A DNA stretch of 64,000 nt. Origin: Wurfbainia villosa. Its lineage: Eukaryota > Streptophyta > Magnoliopsida > Zingiberales > Zingiberaceae. Under the pieces are notes generated by a model. The model saw only the letters and a program-made list of their open reading frames with translations. It made no database searches and was not told where the DNA came from. The translations under genes were made by a program, and so were the position numbers. Position 1 is the stretch's first letter, and each line of letters begins with the position of its first letter. Of the stretch, positions 45,636-55,126 are shown in pieces. Where the stretch lies: NCBI GenBank assembly GCA_025175895.1, contig CM046003.1:47672335-47736334 (forward strand), read 5' to 3'.

Positions 45636-46126
45636 TTTAACCCCTTTAGGTCATCATTCAAGCTCTCCAAAAGCCTCCGCAACGCCGCTACTCCACGGTG
45701 ATCATACGACGCTGAAGCGTTGCAGAAACACCGACGACACAAACTCGACCTCCACTCTTCGAGTCATCGATATTAGTTCATATTACTTCTCATTTCTAAT
45801 TGTTGTAAACTTCTTTTTATCAAGCTTTTATCGTATCGAGGATAGGGGGGTCTGTCTCTCTACCTCGAGTGTTTTCGTGATTTTGTAATCGTTGTCTCCT
45901 ACCTCTAACGAGGAGGAGACGTTTTAGTGATTTGCCCTCCGTACATGGTCTCGGACCGCTAGGGCCTTGGATTAGCAGCCAGTAGGCTACGAACCAAGTA
46001 TAACAAAGTTGTGTCCATTTACTTTCCGTTGTGCATTTTACTCTTACACTTGTGTTTTAATCGAATCGACGAAAAGTTTCTTGTGCGCTATTCACCCCCC
46101 CTCTAGCGCGCTTTTATGATCCAACA

Positions 46127-46142
46127 ATTTGTATCAGAGCGG
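46127..46142 (+). other. Primer-binding site of element H
   Basis: ATTTGTATCAGAGCGG directly after the LTR; initiator-Met-type site with TTG for TGG. Confidence 0.85.
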
Positions 46143-46261
46143 GGGCACTACGATTTGGTGTAACCAACAATCTAGCATCTTTATTAAGTTTCTTTTTGTA
46201 TTAGTTTTTCAATTCGTAGCATTTTTTGTTTCATTAAATTCCTATCTCCCGCACTACTAAT

Positions 46262-46279
46262 CCAAGACAAGAGTCTTGG
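46262..46279 (+). promoter_or_regulatory. Leader hairpin of element H
   Basis: CCAAGAC, loop AAGA, GTCTTGG: perfect stem, 47 nt upstream of the gag ATG. Same stem as in E, F and K although this LTR belongs to another subfamily. Confidence 0.6.
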
Positions 46280-46326
46280 TGCTTTCTTTTGTTTTTGTGT
46301 TTGCGAGGTTTTTTCTTTTCTTATAA

Positions 46327-46955
46327 ATGGCCCATCTCGAAGGGTTTAGCACCGTCCGACCTCTGTTTTACAATGGAGACGACTTCTGTTACTAGAAGGG
46401 TCATATGGAGTGCTATTTAAAAACTCAAGTAAAGATGTGGATAGTAATCGAAATCGGGTTCACTCTTCCTACTAATGAAGTTGGTGAATCGTCGGATTGT
46501 GATCAATGGACAAATGCCATGAGACGCCAAGTGAAAGCCAATGCCAAGGCTACACAAATACTACAATGTGGTTTTTCCAAAGAAGAGCTCAACCGTGTCG
46601 GCCCATTCATCAGTGCGAAGGACCTATGGAACAAGCTCGTCGAGCTACACAAAGGAACCGACGATGCTAAGGTATGTAAAAGGGACCTACTATTTAATAA
46701 ATTGTACAATCTTAAGATGCAGGAACATGAGACCGCAACCCAATTGCATGCACAAATCCAAGATATAGTCAACAATCTACATTCGATCGGACAAAAGGTT
46801 GAAAACCGGGACTTGATAAGGTACACGCTTAACGCTTTCCCTAGGACTACCTTGTGGGCATCCATGGTTGATGCTTACAAGGTCTCTAAGGACCTTTCTA
46901 AGATTAGACTAGATGAAATGTTTTCTGAATTTGAACTTCATGAACAGTCTAATTC
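46327..46955 (+). pseudogene. gag: Element H gag, N-terminal part (broken)
   Basis: SIRE-type Gag starting MAHLEGFSTVRP at 46327. A TAG replaces the Trp codon of the family's YWKG motif near 46393. The frame then runs through WIVIEIGFTLPTNEVGES, LQCGFSKEELNRVGPF, LLFNKLYNLKMQEHETATQLHAQ and SFELHEQSNS-like words, ending in family similarity at ELHEQSNS. After that the sequence is unrelated (ALAEKSISLL). Zinc knuckle and C-terminal half are gone. Confidence 0.9.
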
Positions 46956-47086
46956 AGCCCTCGCCGAGAAAAGTATTTCCTTATTAGATGACCTTATGTT
47001 TAAACTATTATTTTCAAAATCTATTTGGAACATGCTTGGACTTATAAAATGAATCATTATCTTTCTAGAAAATTTATTTTACAAAC

Positions 47087-48457
47087 TGACGTGAGCAAAA
47101 CATATAGGATTTTAGGAGTAGTTTTCGCTCACATCTCATTACATTTTATGTTAATTTCATGCATATGTCACTCTATTTTGCACGCATTTCCTATTTTCTA
47201 GTTCGGAGGTCTTCTCTTTGTACTTTTACGTGTAGGATAGCATTTCGGGGAAAAAAGGTGCACTTTCGGAGCAAAAGGAGGAAATTTTGTAGCTAGACGC
47301 AGAGTGGGACACGGCCAGGGCATGTGGCTACACACAACCATGTCCAATGGGCGAGACCAGCCACCTTAGGGCCGCACATGACCTGGCTATGTGGAAACAC
47401 ACGACCGTGTGGCGGCCCAGCAGATTGACACGACTAGAGCTTTTTCCGGATTTTACAGCGGTCTGAGGTGATGTCTATATAAGGATGGCTCTGCCCAACC
47501 CCTAGGGGGGAGGAACGATGACTGGGATGACACACCGAAGCGCTAAAAAGCTTCGGGGACTTGCAATGGGGAGGAAGAACGCCGCCGGAGGTCCACATTT
47601 TGCACTTCAACGCTGGAGAGAAGACAACATAGGCATTGTAATTCCTTGTTTCTTCACTTTATTTCTGATTTATTCGAACATGTACATGCCTTGTGATTCC
47701 TCTCTTATATATATGGAGTAGTTCATTCGATTCTAGGATTAGGGAGTAGCTTGTGTGTGCATAACATGTCGGTTCAAGTTAAATTCTATTTTTGAGTTTA
47801 AATTGGCAATTGGAAATTGTTTATACCCATATCTATGCATGTTTGGTTTTCTAACTGCTATGCTTAGGCGATACGAGGGGAGACAACCCTCGTATCTAAG
47901 ATTTAGGAGATTTTATACAAGGAACCTAGAGGTAAACCTGATCTTCTGTAACTATGGGTAGAAGGATGTGATGGAACCGGAAACGGTTCATCGCAGGGAT
48001 TGATTTGGCATCCTCGTACAGTCTATCCCATCCTTGTAAGATAGAGATAGCTCCCGGTAGATACGGTGGCTCATTGGGAGAGTGTATGATGTCCATTCCA
48101 CAAAACCATAGCTAGACGTTTAGACAATGCCCAGTTGATAGTATGTTTTGCGACACACAAGCGAAATCGAACTCCTAGAATCCCTTTTAAAGATATCGGC
48201 ATGCTCCTTTCTTCCTCCGTGTGACACCATATTAGAGTTTAGTCCACTGACAGCCCTTGCAATCAAAACCTTTTAGAGTTTACTTCCGAACAATTTCAAC
48301 CATTGAACATATCGGTATTCGAATCCTAGTCCCTGTGGGATCGATAATCTTTTATTATTTGACGACATCCGTGCACTTGCGGGCATGAGTGCTAGTGCGC
48401 ACATCGAGTCCTCGACGGCCTCCGTCATGAGATTTGGGGACGCATTCGCATGCATCA
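47087..48457 (+). repeat. Element I 5' LTR
   Basis: 1371 bp, start TGACGTGAGCAAAAC, end CGCATGCATCA. Inverted match to the L LTR at 62039-63402. It contains GACACGGCC, CACACGACCGTGTGG-type near-palindromes (47300-47425) and a TATATAAGG box near 47476. Confidence 0.95.
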
Positions 48458-48460
48458 AGT

Positions 48461-48482
48461 TTTTTGGCGCCGTTGTCGGGGA
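48461..48482 (+). other. Primer-binding site of element I
   Basis: TTTGGCGCCGTTGTCGGGGA, three bases after the LTR. This is the Asp-tRNA-complementary site characteristic of Athila (usual form TGGCGCCGTTGCCGGGGA), with one change. Confidence 0.9.
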
Positions 48483-48843
48483 CTGATCTATTCAATATCG
48501 AATCGAGCAGTGGAAAATTGGATTGGATCTAGGATTAGATTTATTTACTTTCTTTATTTTTTTTTTAGTTTGCCTTATTTACTTTAGTTCTAAATTTTCC
48601 ATATTTAGATTTAGTTTTAGATTTTCATAATTTTTTTAGCAGTAGGTTTCTATTTCCTTATTGCATCTTAGATTTTATTAGCTAGATTGTTTTATTTCCT
48701 GCTTCTTAGGATTATGTAGCACTCCTAATTTTTTTTGTGGCTCGGTTCATCATATGCTTAGACTCTTAGGATCGGAATGTCTGATTCCGATCGACTTAGA
48801 GATCGAATGAACCTTTCATCACTAGAAAGCAGAACATCGAAAG
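48483..48843 (+). other. Element I leader
   Basis: T-rich non-coding sequence between primer site and gag ATG. No repeat or hairpin stands out. Confidence 0.6.
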
Positions 48844-49508
48844 ATGGAGGATCAAGGCGCATCCGAAGTGAACATAAGTAGCCATCCTCTATGGGATTAC
48901 ACAGCTCCTAACACTAGAAGATTTAGGCCGAGTATAGTTGGACCATCTATTTCGGCGAACAACTTTGAACTTAAACCAGCACTTATACAGATGGTCAAGC
49001 AGAGTCAATTCGGGGGAGCTGTGACTGAAGACCCGAACATGCACCTAGAAACATTTTTAGAAATATGCTCCACAATGAAGATGAATGGAGTCCCTACTAA
49101 CGCGATATGCCTGAGCCTATTCCCGTTCTCATTACGGGATAAGGCTAAGGCATGGATTCACTCCCTACCTTCGGGAAGCATCACTACATGAGAGCAATGC
49201 GAGTAACAGTTTCTGAACAAATACTTCCCACTAAGAAAGACTGCTCACATGCGCCATCTCATCACGAGCTTCCACCAGAAGGAGGGGGAGTCCTTATTCG
49301 AAGCTTAGGATCGCTATAAGGGGCTACTCTACCAATGCCCCCACCATGGACTGAAGAGGTGGCTAGTGATCCACATCTTCTATAATGGGATCGCGTATGG
49401 CACGAAGATGTCCCTAGATTCTGTTGTAGGAGGAGTACTGATGAACAAGATCATAGAGGAAGTAGAGGAACTGATACAAGAGGTGGCCCAGAACCACCAT
49501 CAATGGGT
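48844..49508 (+). pseudogene. gag: Element I gag, part 1 (broken)
   Basis: Athila-type Gag (retrotransposon gag domain) from ATG 48844. Typical words in order: NNFELKPALIQMVKQSQFGG, EDPNMHLETFLEICSTMKMNG, LFPFSLRDKAKAWIHSLPSG, then QFLNKYFP, FHQKEGESLFEA, YKGLLYQCPHHGL and FYNGIAYGTKM. In-frame stops near 49189 (Trp codon to TGA), 49201-49213 and 49308 (Trp codon to TAG) are all C-to-T or G-to-A changes. The frame is cut at QNHHQW by element J. Confidence 0.9.
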
Positions 49509-49744
49509 TGTTGGTGCAATCGGCCCAGGTCACGATTGACCAGACTCGAGTTTGACTCGAGTGATGTTTTGATGTTTGACAAAGGGATTTGACAAAGTGG
49601 TTTGGCATTGATGTTTGACATTAATGTCGGTTAATATGTTGGGGAGATTGTTGGAGCAATCGACCCGGGTCATGTTTGACCAGACTCGAGTTTGACTCAA
49701 GGAAGACCTTGATGGTTGACTGGGGTTGACCATGTGATTATGGG

Positions 49745-50165
49745 AAAGTCCAAGCATGGGTCTTGGCAAGGTAAAGTCCAAGTCATGGGTACTTGGCATG
49801 GAAAGTCCAAGTGGGACACTTGGCATTTGGTAAAGTTCAAGTCTTGAGCACTTGGCATGAAAAGTCCAAGTGGGACACTTGGCACATGGAAAGTCCAAGT
49901 CATGGGTACTTGGCATTTGGGAAAGTCCAAGTCTTGAGTACTTGGCATGAGAAGTCCAAGCATGGGTCTTGGCAAATGAGAAGTCCAAGCATGGGTCTTG
50001 AAAAATGGAAAGTCCAAGCATGGGTCTTGGCATGGAAAGTCCAACATTGGTTGGCAAGGGAAAGTCCAAGCTTGAGTCTTGGCATTTGGGAAGTCCAAGG
50101 GGATTTATATTGGCAGCGTAAAGTCCAAGCGGAGTCTTGGCGGCGTAAGTCCAATGTGCCTTGGC
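49745..50165 (+). repeat. AAGTCCAAG minisatellite in LTR J
   Basis: About fourteen head-to-tail variants of AAAGTCCAAG followed by (C/T)ATGGGT(A)CTTGGCA, unit 25-35 bp with several length classes. CCAAG against CTTGG makes each unit a small hairpin. Long open frames on both strands across it are by-products of the repeat. Confidence 0.95.
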
Positions 50166-50364
50166 GGTGTAGACACCATTAGCATGACATAGCCGAGGGA
50201 AGCCCCTGGAGGCTAGCGCGATGGATGAACAAGTCATGGATGACTTGGAGGGATCCGAGAGGCGTGAGGCTGATGGAGGTGGCTAGAAGGCTTAGGTCTA
50301 GGCTAAGGGTGGTCTAGCAAGTATGGGGGCACCATACTTGGGTTAAAGCCTCATCTTTGAGGTT

Positions 50365-50685
50365 GGCAGTCGACTGGCATTATGGCCGGTTCGACTGCCG
50401 TGAGTCGACTTGAGTTCGACTACCGTTTAAGAGCCGAATCGGCAGCTGATCGGAGCAATGATCGGTCGATAGATCGCTAAGGGACGGCAGTCGACTGCTA
50501 GTTCAGCCGCGAGCACAGAATGCTCCGTAGCCGACTGGGCAGTCGACTACGCGGCTGGCAGTCGACTGCCAATGTTGGCAGTCGACTGCCAAGAGATCCG
50601 TTGGAGTTTTTCCAGCGTGGATCGAGCCGTTGTCTCACGACAACAGTGGCATCAGTCGACTGGTGACTTATGGCAGTCGACTGAT
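50365..50685 (+). repeat. Palindrome array in LTR J
   Basis: AGTCGACT cores near 50369, 50403, 50490, 50541, 50560, 50580, 50654 and 50674, plus diverged ones. Neighbouring copies at 50541/50560/50580 and 50654/50674 are 19-21 bp apart. TATA box follows at 50712. Confidence 0.85.
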
Positions 50686-51218
50686 AGGCGGAAATCCAGC
50701 CCGACGCAGGTTATAAAGGCAGCTCGGAAGGAGGGTTTTTAAAGCGATTTTCTTGGGCGAAATTGAAGAGGAAAGTTGGTGCTTTCCAGTTCTTCAAAGC
50801 TAGTTCAAGGCAATCAAAGTTCAAGCAATCTAAAGGCAATTGTAAAGTAGTTTTCTTTACTTGCATTGTATTTCATTATTGTAATTGCTTGTATTTGTAT
50901 CTTATTGTTGTAAGATTACTTGTAAGGGGTTTCTCCACCCTTGACTTGTGTCAAGAAGGAGTTTTATTGGTTAGTGGTGTTTGTGGCATCGCTAGGGTTC
51001 GTACGAACCCAATCCGTGGAGTAGGAACCGGTTCGGTTCCGAACCACGTTATATGCTCTTGTTGTGATTTGTGTTGTGTCCATTTCGTTATTTCTTTTAT
51101 TATTATATATATTCCGCTGCGCTAACGAAATTGTAGACACGATCACGATTGAATTCCATCGACGTACGGTCAACGCTATTCACCCCCCCTCTAGCACCGT
51201 CAAATCTCCAACATGGGC

Positions 51219-51340
51219 TTCCGAACGTGGTCAACCTATGCCTGCAGCGGGACGATACACTGTCAACTCCATGGACCACCTGGTAGCAAGGATAGATGCG
51301 CTTAGCAGACGGTTTGAATCTTTGAATCCTTCATCTGCAT
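51219..51340 (+). pseudogene. gag: Element I gag, part 2
   Basis: Continues the Athila Gag after J: WASERGQPMPAAGRYTVNSM then DHLVARIDALSRRFESLNPS. This segment joins part 1 in frame at Q-W-A-S, and is cut at target duplication GCACG (51341-51345) by element K. Confidence 0.85.
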
Positions 51341-51345
51341 GCACG

Positions 51346-52414
51346 TGTTAGTGCAGTAGGCACCTAAGTCGAACCTGAGTTTTGATTATAGCAAACGATA
51401 CAAAGTTAAGCTCATGTCGTTATCTCACAAGCTGAATCGAGTGTACAAAAAATTGCTATAGCTAGAGCTGAAGGCTAGCGACACCCGGAGGAAGCCGCGG
51501 TGGTCGGGCGACACTCGAGTGACTTCGGAGGGTGCCGAAGGAATCAAGTGGAAGGCCAGAAGCAAAAGCGACATAGTAAGTATCGAGGTAAGCTCGAGTG
51601 AGTAAAGTGAAGTGAGGTCGTGTCCTTTGTACGGGGACATCCTTAGGCGATGATCCGACCCAAGACTTCCCATGGAAGGTCTATGTTGAGATCGGACGAC
51701 AAGTGGCCGTCGAATTCACTTATATTTTGAGCTAACTCTTTATTGTAGTCAAAAATCCTGGCCATCAGTTCAACCGGCCAGTTCAACTGGTGGTCAAAAA
51801 TCAGCCTCGAGGAGTCAAGCTTTATCATCATTTTTCAAGGAGTTTTGTGCCCAATTCCTATTGGTTGATGACCCATTTGATGAGGGGCTTAAAGGTTATA
51901 AAAGGAGGGCTTCTCCTAGGGTTTTTCATCATCTCTAAGTGCTCATAAACCTCCACAACTCTGCGATTTTCCAACAACTCTACGACGAAGTGCTGTCAAC
52001 AACCCTCGTTTACTTTCTACTCTTTTAGTTGTTGATATTCTTATTTTGTCGTCTCTTTAAATATTGCAATTTCTTTTATTAATCGAGGTTTTCTATCGTT
52101 GCACTTTACATTAATAGAATAGAGGGTTTGTCTCTCTATCTTTTCTTTCGAAGTTTTTTTGTAATCATCAAACTCCTACCTCCAACGAGGAGGAGTGTTT
52201 TTAGTGAATAGCCCTCCGTGCGTGATCAAGGATCACTAGGGTCTTGGAGTAGTAGCCGAAGGCTACGAACCAAGTAAAAAAACATTTATCTCATTTATTT
52301 ATAGTTTATCTTTCCACTGTAATTAACTGTCTACTCGAGTTTTAACGAACGAATTAAAAAAAAAGGTTTATCGCTATTCACCCCCCCCCTCTAGCGATCC
52401 GCTTCGATCCAACA
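51346..52414 (+). repeat. Element K 5' LTR
   Basis: 1069 bp, start TGTTAGTGCAGTAGGCACC, end GATCCAACA. Palindrome pair CAGTTCAACCG and CAGTTCAACTG (51765-51789), TATA box TATAAAAGG (51897-51905), C run (52378-52389). Confidence 0.95.
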
Positions 52415-52416
52415 AT

Positions 52417-52432
52417 TGGTATCAGAGCCGGG
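52417..52432 (+). other. Primer-binding site of element K
   Basis: TGGTATCAGAGCCGGG two bases after the LTR: full initiator-Met-type site. Confidence 0.9.
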
Positions 52433-52519
52433 GGCGCTTAGATTTGGTGAAACCACCAATCTAGCATTTTTTACAGATTTATTTTTCGTTCATTTAAATT
52501 TTTCTCCCGCACTACTAAT

Positions 52520-52536
52520 CCAAGACGAAGTCTTGG
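52520..52536 (+). promoter_or_regulatory. Leader hairpin of element K
   Basis: CCAAGAC, loop GAA, GTCTTGG. A second, decayed copy (AAAGGC...GTCTTGG, 52836-52852) flanks the other side of the extra leader sequence, so the hairpin region was duplicated around it. Confidence 0.55.
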
Positions 52537-52539
52537 TAC

Positions 52540-52850
52540 TCTTCGTTTGGTTTTGTTTTGCAAGTATTCGCTTTTGGAGTAGCCGACGGTAAAATGGGCA
52601 TAAATTTTCGTACAAGTTGACCCACGAAACGGTCTACCTACCAAAACAAAGCTCTCGGAAAGATCTACACTTCTTACTAGGGTAAACCCTCATAACAATC
52701 TGTATTCATCCTGAAAAACCATTGTTTAGTACCATTTCTGGGACATCGAAGGTTGTAAGTGCTCATCTTTTATTTTAGTTGGTTATTTCTCGTTTATTCC
52801 TTTTGTTTCTTTTCATTTCCTACATTACTAATCAAAGGCGAAGTCTTGGA
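52540..52850 (+). other. Extra sequence in the leader of K
   Basis: About 310 bp absent from the leaders of E, F and H, lying between two copies of an ACTACTAATCCAAGAC...GTCTTGG block. It shows no open frame of note and no match to other parts of the window. Possibly captured sequence or filler between duplicated ends. Confidence 0.5.
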
Positions 52851-52904
52851 ACCTTTTTTTTTCGTGTTTTTTTTGGTATTTTTTGTGCAAGGTTTCCCTT
52901 CCAA

Positions 52905-54542
52905 ATGGCCCATCCCGAGGGTTTTAGCACCGTCCGACCTCCGTTTTACAACGGAGATGATTTCTGTTACTGGAAAGGTCGGATGGAATGCTTTCTCAAA
53001 ACCCAAATCGAGATGTGGATCATAATCCAAACGGGTTTCACACTTCCGACTAATGAAGTGGGTGACTCCTTGGATTATGATCAATGGACCATTGCGACAA
53101 AATGACAAGTCGAAGCCGACGCCAAGGCAACACAAATCCTCCAATGCGGCTTGTCCAAGGAGGAGTTAAATCGCGTCGGCCCTTTCATAAGCACAAAGGA
53201 CCTTTGGACAAAGCTAGTGGAGCTACACGAAGGGACCGATGAAGCCAAGGTATGTAAGCGTGACCTTTTATTTAATAAATTATATAATCTAAAAATGCAG
53301 GAACATGAAACGGCGACGCAACTCCACGCCCGCATCCAAGACATAGTCAACAATCTACACGTGATCGGGCAAAAGGTCAAAAACCGTGACCTTATAAGGT
53401 ATGTCCTAAACTCCTTTCCAAGGACTACATTGTGGGCATCCATGGTCGATGCCTACAAGGTCTCCAAGTATCTTTCTAAACTTAGGTTAGTTGAACTTTT
53501 TTCTGATTTCGAACTTCATGAGCAGTCTAACTTGGAACCCGACAAAGGTATAGCACTATTTGCAGGTTCAAAGAAGAAAACCGCTAGCAAACCACCCCCG
53601 AAGGAAGAAGAGGATGAGTCCGATTCGGAGGTCGACCCGGAAATGGAGGCCGAACTAGTCAACCTAGTTCGGAGGATAGTCAAGGGTCGAAAGTGAACCG
53701 TCACTCGACCCAACGAAGGTAAGCCTAAAAGTTCTAATATTAGGTGTTATGAATGCAACAGGTTTGGACACATCAAGTCAGAATGCACAAAGCTCAAAAA
53801 CAAAGCACCAAAATACAAAAAGGCACTCAACGCTACATGGGAAGAAGCTTCCGAGGAAGAAGACAATGATCGAGTCCTCATGGCTAAACCGATGGAATCG
53901 GAGACGGAGTCGGAACCGAAACTTGAATTAGAAATCGAAGACGAGTCAGACTGCGAAGCACTATTCAAGACAAGCCACGGATACACATCCGGTTCAAAAG
54001 ATACACTCAAGGTAAGTCGGTCTCTCATTACTACACTTTATAGTGCAATTAAGTTTTTAAATAGAAAGTTAGCTAAGTCCGAGTCCATGTTCGAGACCCT
54101 GGTTGAGGAAGTTAAACTCCTCAAACACGAGGTCTCCCTAACCTCTTCGACTAGTCGAGTTCAAGAGAAGGACTCAACTCGGGTTGAAAAACTCGAAGTT
54201 GAGAACTCACTCTTGAAGAGTCAAGTCGAAGATCTTAGGAATACATTGGAAAGGTTTACTTTGGGATCCAAAGGACTTGACCTCCTACTTGGATCGCAAA
54301 TGGCCGTGTACAACAAGGTCGGGCTAGGGTTTAGCTCAAACACGACCAATAAGTCATATATGTCGATTGTAAGTCGACATAAAAAACGTGTCCAAGCATG
54401 GGTCCCTAAGACCACCTTGATTTCAAACTTAGGATCAAACTAGTACTGGGTTCCCAAGGACCAAATCCACTATGTGGAGAGACCGAATCGATTCAACGGT
54501 CCAGGGGGAGCTAGTACGAAATTTGTTTATGTTTTAACTTAG
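52905..54542 (+). pseudogene. gag: Element K gag (three stops)
   Basis: 546-codon SIRE-type Gag frame from ATG 52905 (MAHPEGFSTVRPPFYNGDDF), without frameshift. Stops: TGA at codon 67 (53103-53105, same codon as in E), TGA at 53694-53696 (Arg codon position) and TAG near 54441. UBN2-type capsid words LLFNKLYNLKMQEHETATQL and LIRYVLNSFPRTTLWASM are present. The zinc knuckle CYECNRFGHIKSEC (about 53743-53790) is intact, and a coiled-coil-like C-terminal region follows. Length equals that of E gag. Confidence 0.95.
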
Positions 54543-55126
54543 AAATTGCATGCTTAGGTTTTTATTTAGTTTGATTTTTCTTTTTAGAATGGTTAGATAG
54601 GACTATAACTCGTCAATACTTGATAACATAGTACCAGGATGCGGCGAGATGATAGTACGCTAGGAAAGCGGAGTCTTGTGTATTTGGGCTAGATAAGGCG
54701 TATCTAGTTCGGTGCACTTGACCGAGCGGAACTAGCTGAAGCTACCTCGCCGTATCCTAGACTAGTTAGATCAGAAAGTGGTCTTAGGTGAGTCAAGTCT
54801 CTATTTTATTGAAAATGGCTTTGTCTAAGGAAGTGGTCGTTGTTCCGATCAAAGAAGGCCTCTGTGCCTCGCCACGACCTGGAAGGCATGATCTTGAAAA
54901 GGTGACTTGATAAGCCTAAGGTCAAATCCGAATCTAACGCAAGGTTGACAAGTGTTTAAGTCATTAAATTTAAATCTAGTAAAATTGGAAGTCATCTCAC
55001 AAGAACATATAGGGTTAACGTGTTTGATCATGTAGACATGGGTGAGATGATTTAGGTTAAAAATTTTCAACCAATCTTTAATAAATCCAATATCCGATCC
55101 AACTACCTTGCGTGTAGGATCAATGG
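54543..55126 (+). other. Element K gag-pol spacer
   Basis: Non-coding spacer with a 31-codon open frame at 54815-54910 (MALSKEVVVVPIKEG...) matching those in E and F. It lacks the GAGGCTCC tandem repeats of E and F, and carries instead a stretch (54600-54780) not shared with them. Confidence 0.6.

Larger units (their letters stand above)
44935..46126 (+). repeat. Element H 5' LTR
   Basis: 1192 bp, start TGTTGGTGCAGTAGGCACC, end GATCCAACA. Six-copy palindrome array (45385-45495), TATA box (45601-45609), a run of 19 G (45617-45635), then the CTAGCGCGC end region. Confidence 0.95.
44935..47086 (+). mobile_element. Element H: SIRE-like copia element with pol deleted
   Basis: Plus-strand element with 5' LTR 44935-46126, primer site, leader hairpin and the N-terminal part of gag. 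At about 46955 the gag frame leaves the family sequence, and a stretch resembling the 3' untranslated region follows (GGAACATGCTTGGACTT near 47026-47043), so pol is deleted. Athila element I begins at 47087; the 3' LTR of H must lie beyond it, outside the window. Confidence 0.8.
49509..51213 (+). mobile_element. Element J: collapsed LTR element
   Basis: Inserted in gag of I with target duplication TGGGT (49504-49508) and TGGGC (51214-51218); the coding frame implies TGGGC was original. It has about 50 bp of a 5' LTR start (49509-49560), about 90 bp of 3' internal sequence with purine tract GTTGGGGAGAT, and then a full 3' LTR (49649-51213, ends CTCCAACA). Nearly the whole internal region and most of the 5' LTR are deleted. 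Confidence 0.85.
49649..51213 (+). repeat. Element J 3' LTR
   Basis: 1565 bp, start TGTTGGAGCAATCGACCC, end ATCTCCAACA. Contains a minisatellite (49745-50165), palindrome array (50365-50685), TATAAAGG (50712-50719) and the CACCCCCCCTCTAGC end region also seen in the SIRE-like LTRs. Confidence 0.9.

Noticed and set aside
47518..47961. Short frames of 67-68 codons
   Set aside because: Inside the LTR of Athila element I and not conserved in the inverted copy at 62039-63402.
49530..50237. Open frame of 235 codons on the minus strand, with others on both strands over the same stretch
   Set aside because: Produced by the AAGTCCAAG minisatellite of LTR J; the protein is a repeat translation (GLSMPS/LDFP words) with no domain.
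50763..51351. Hydrophobic plus-strand frames of 95-120 codons
   Set aside because: R/U5 part of LTR J; only the last part (after 51219) is real coding sequence, belonging to Athila gag of element I.
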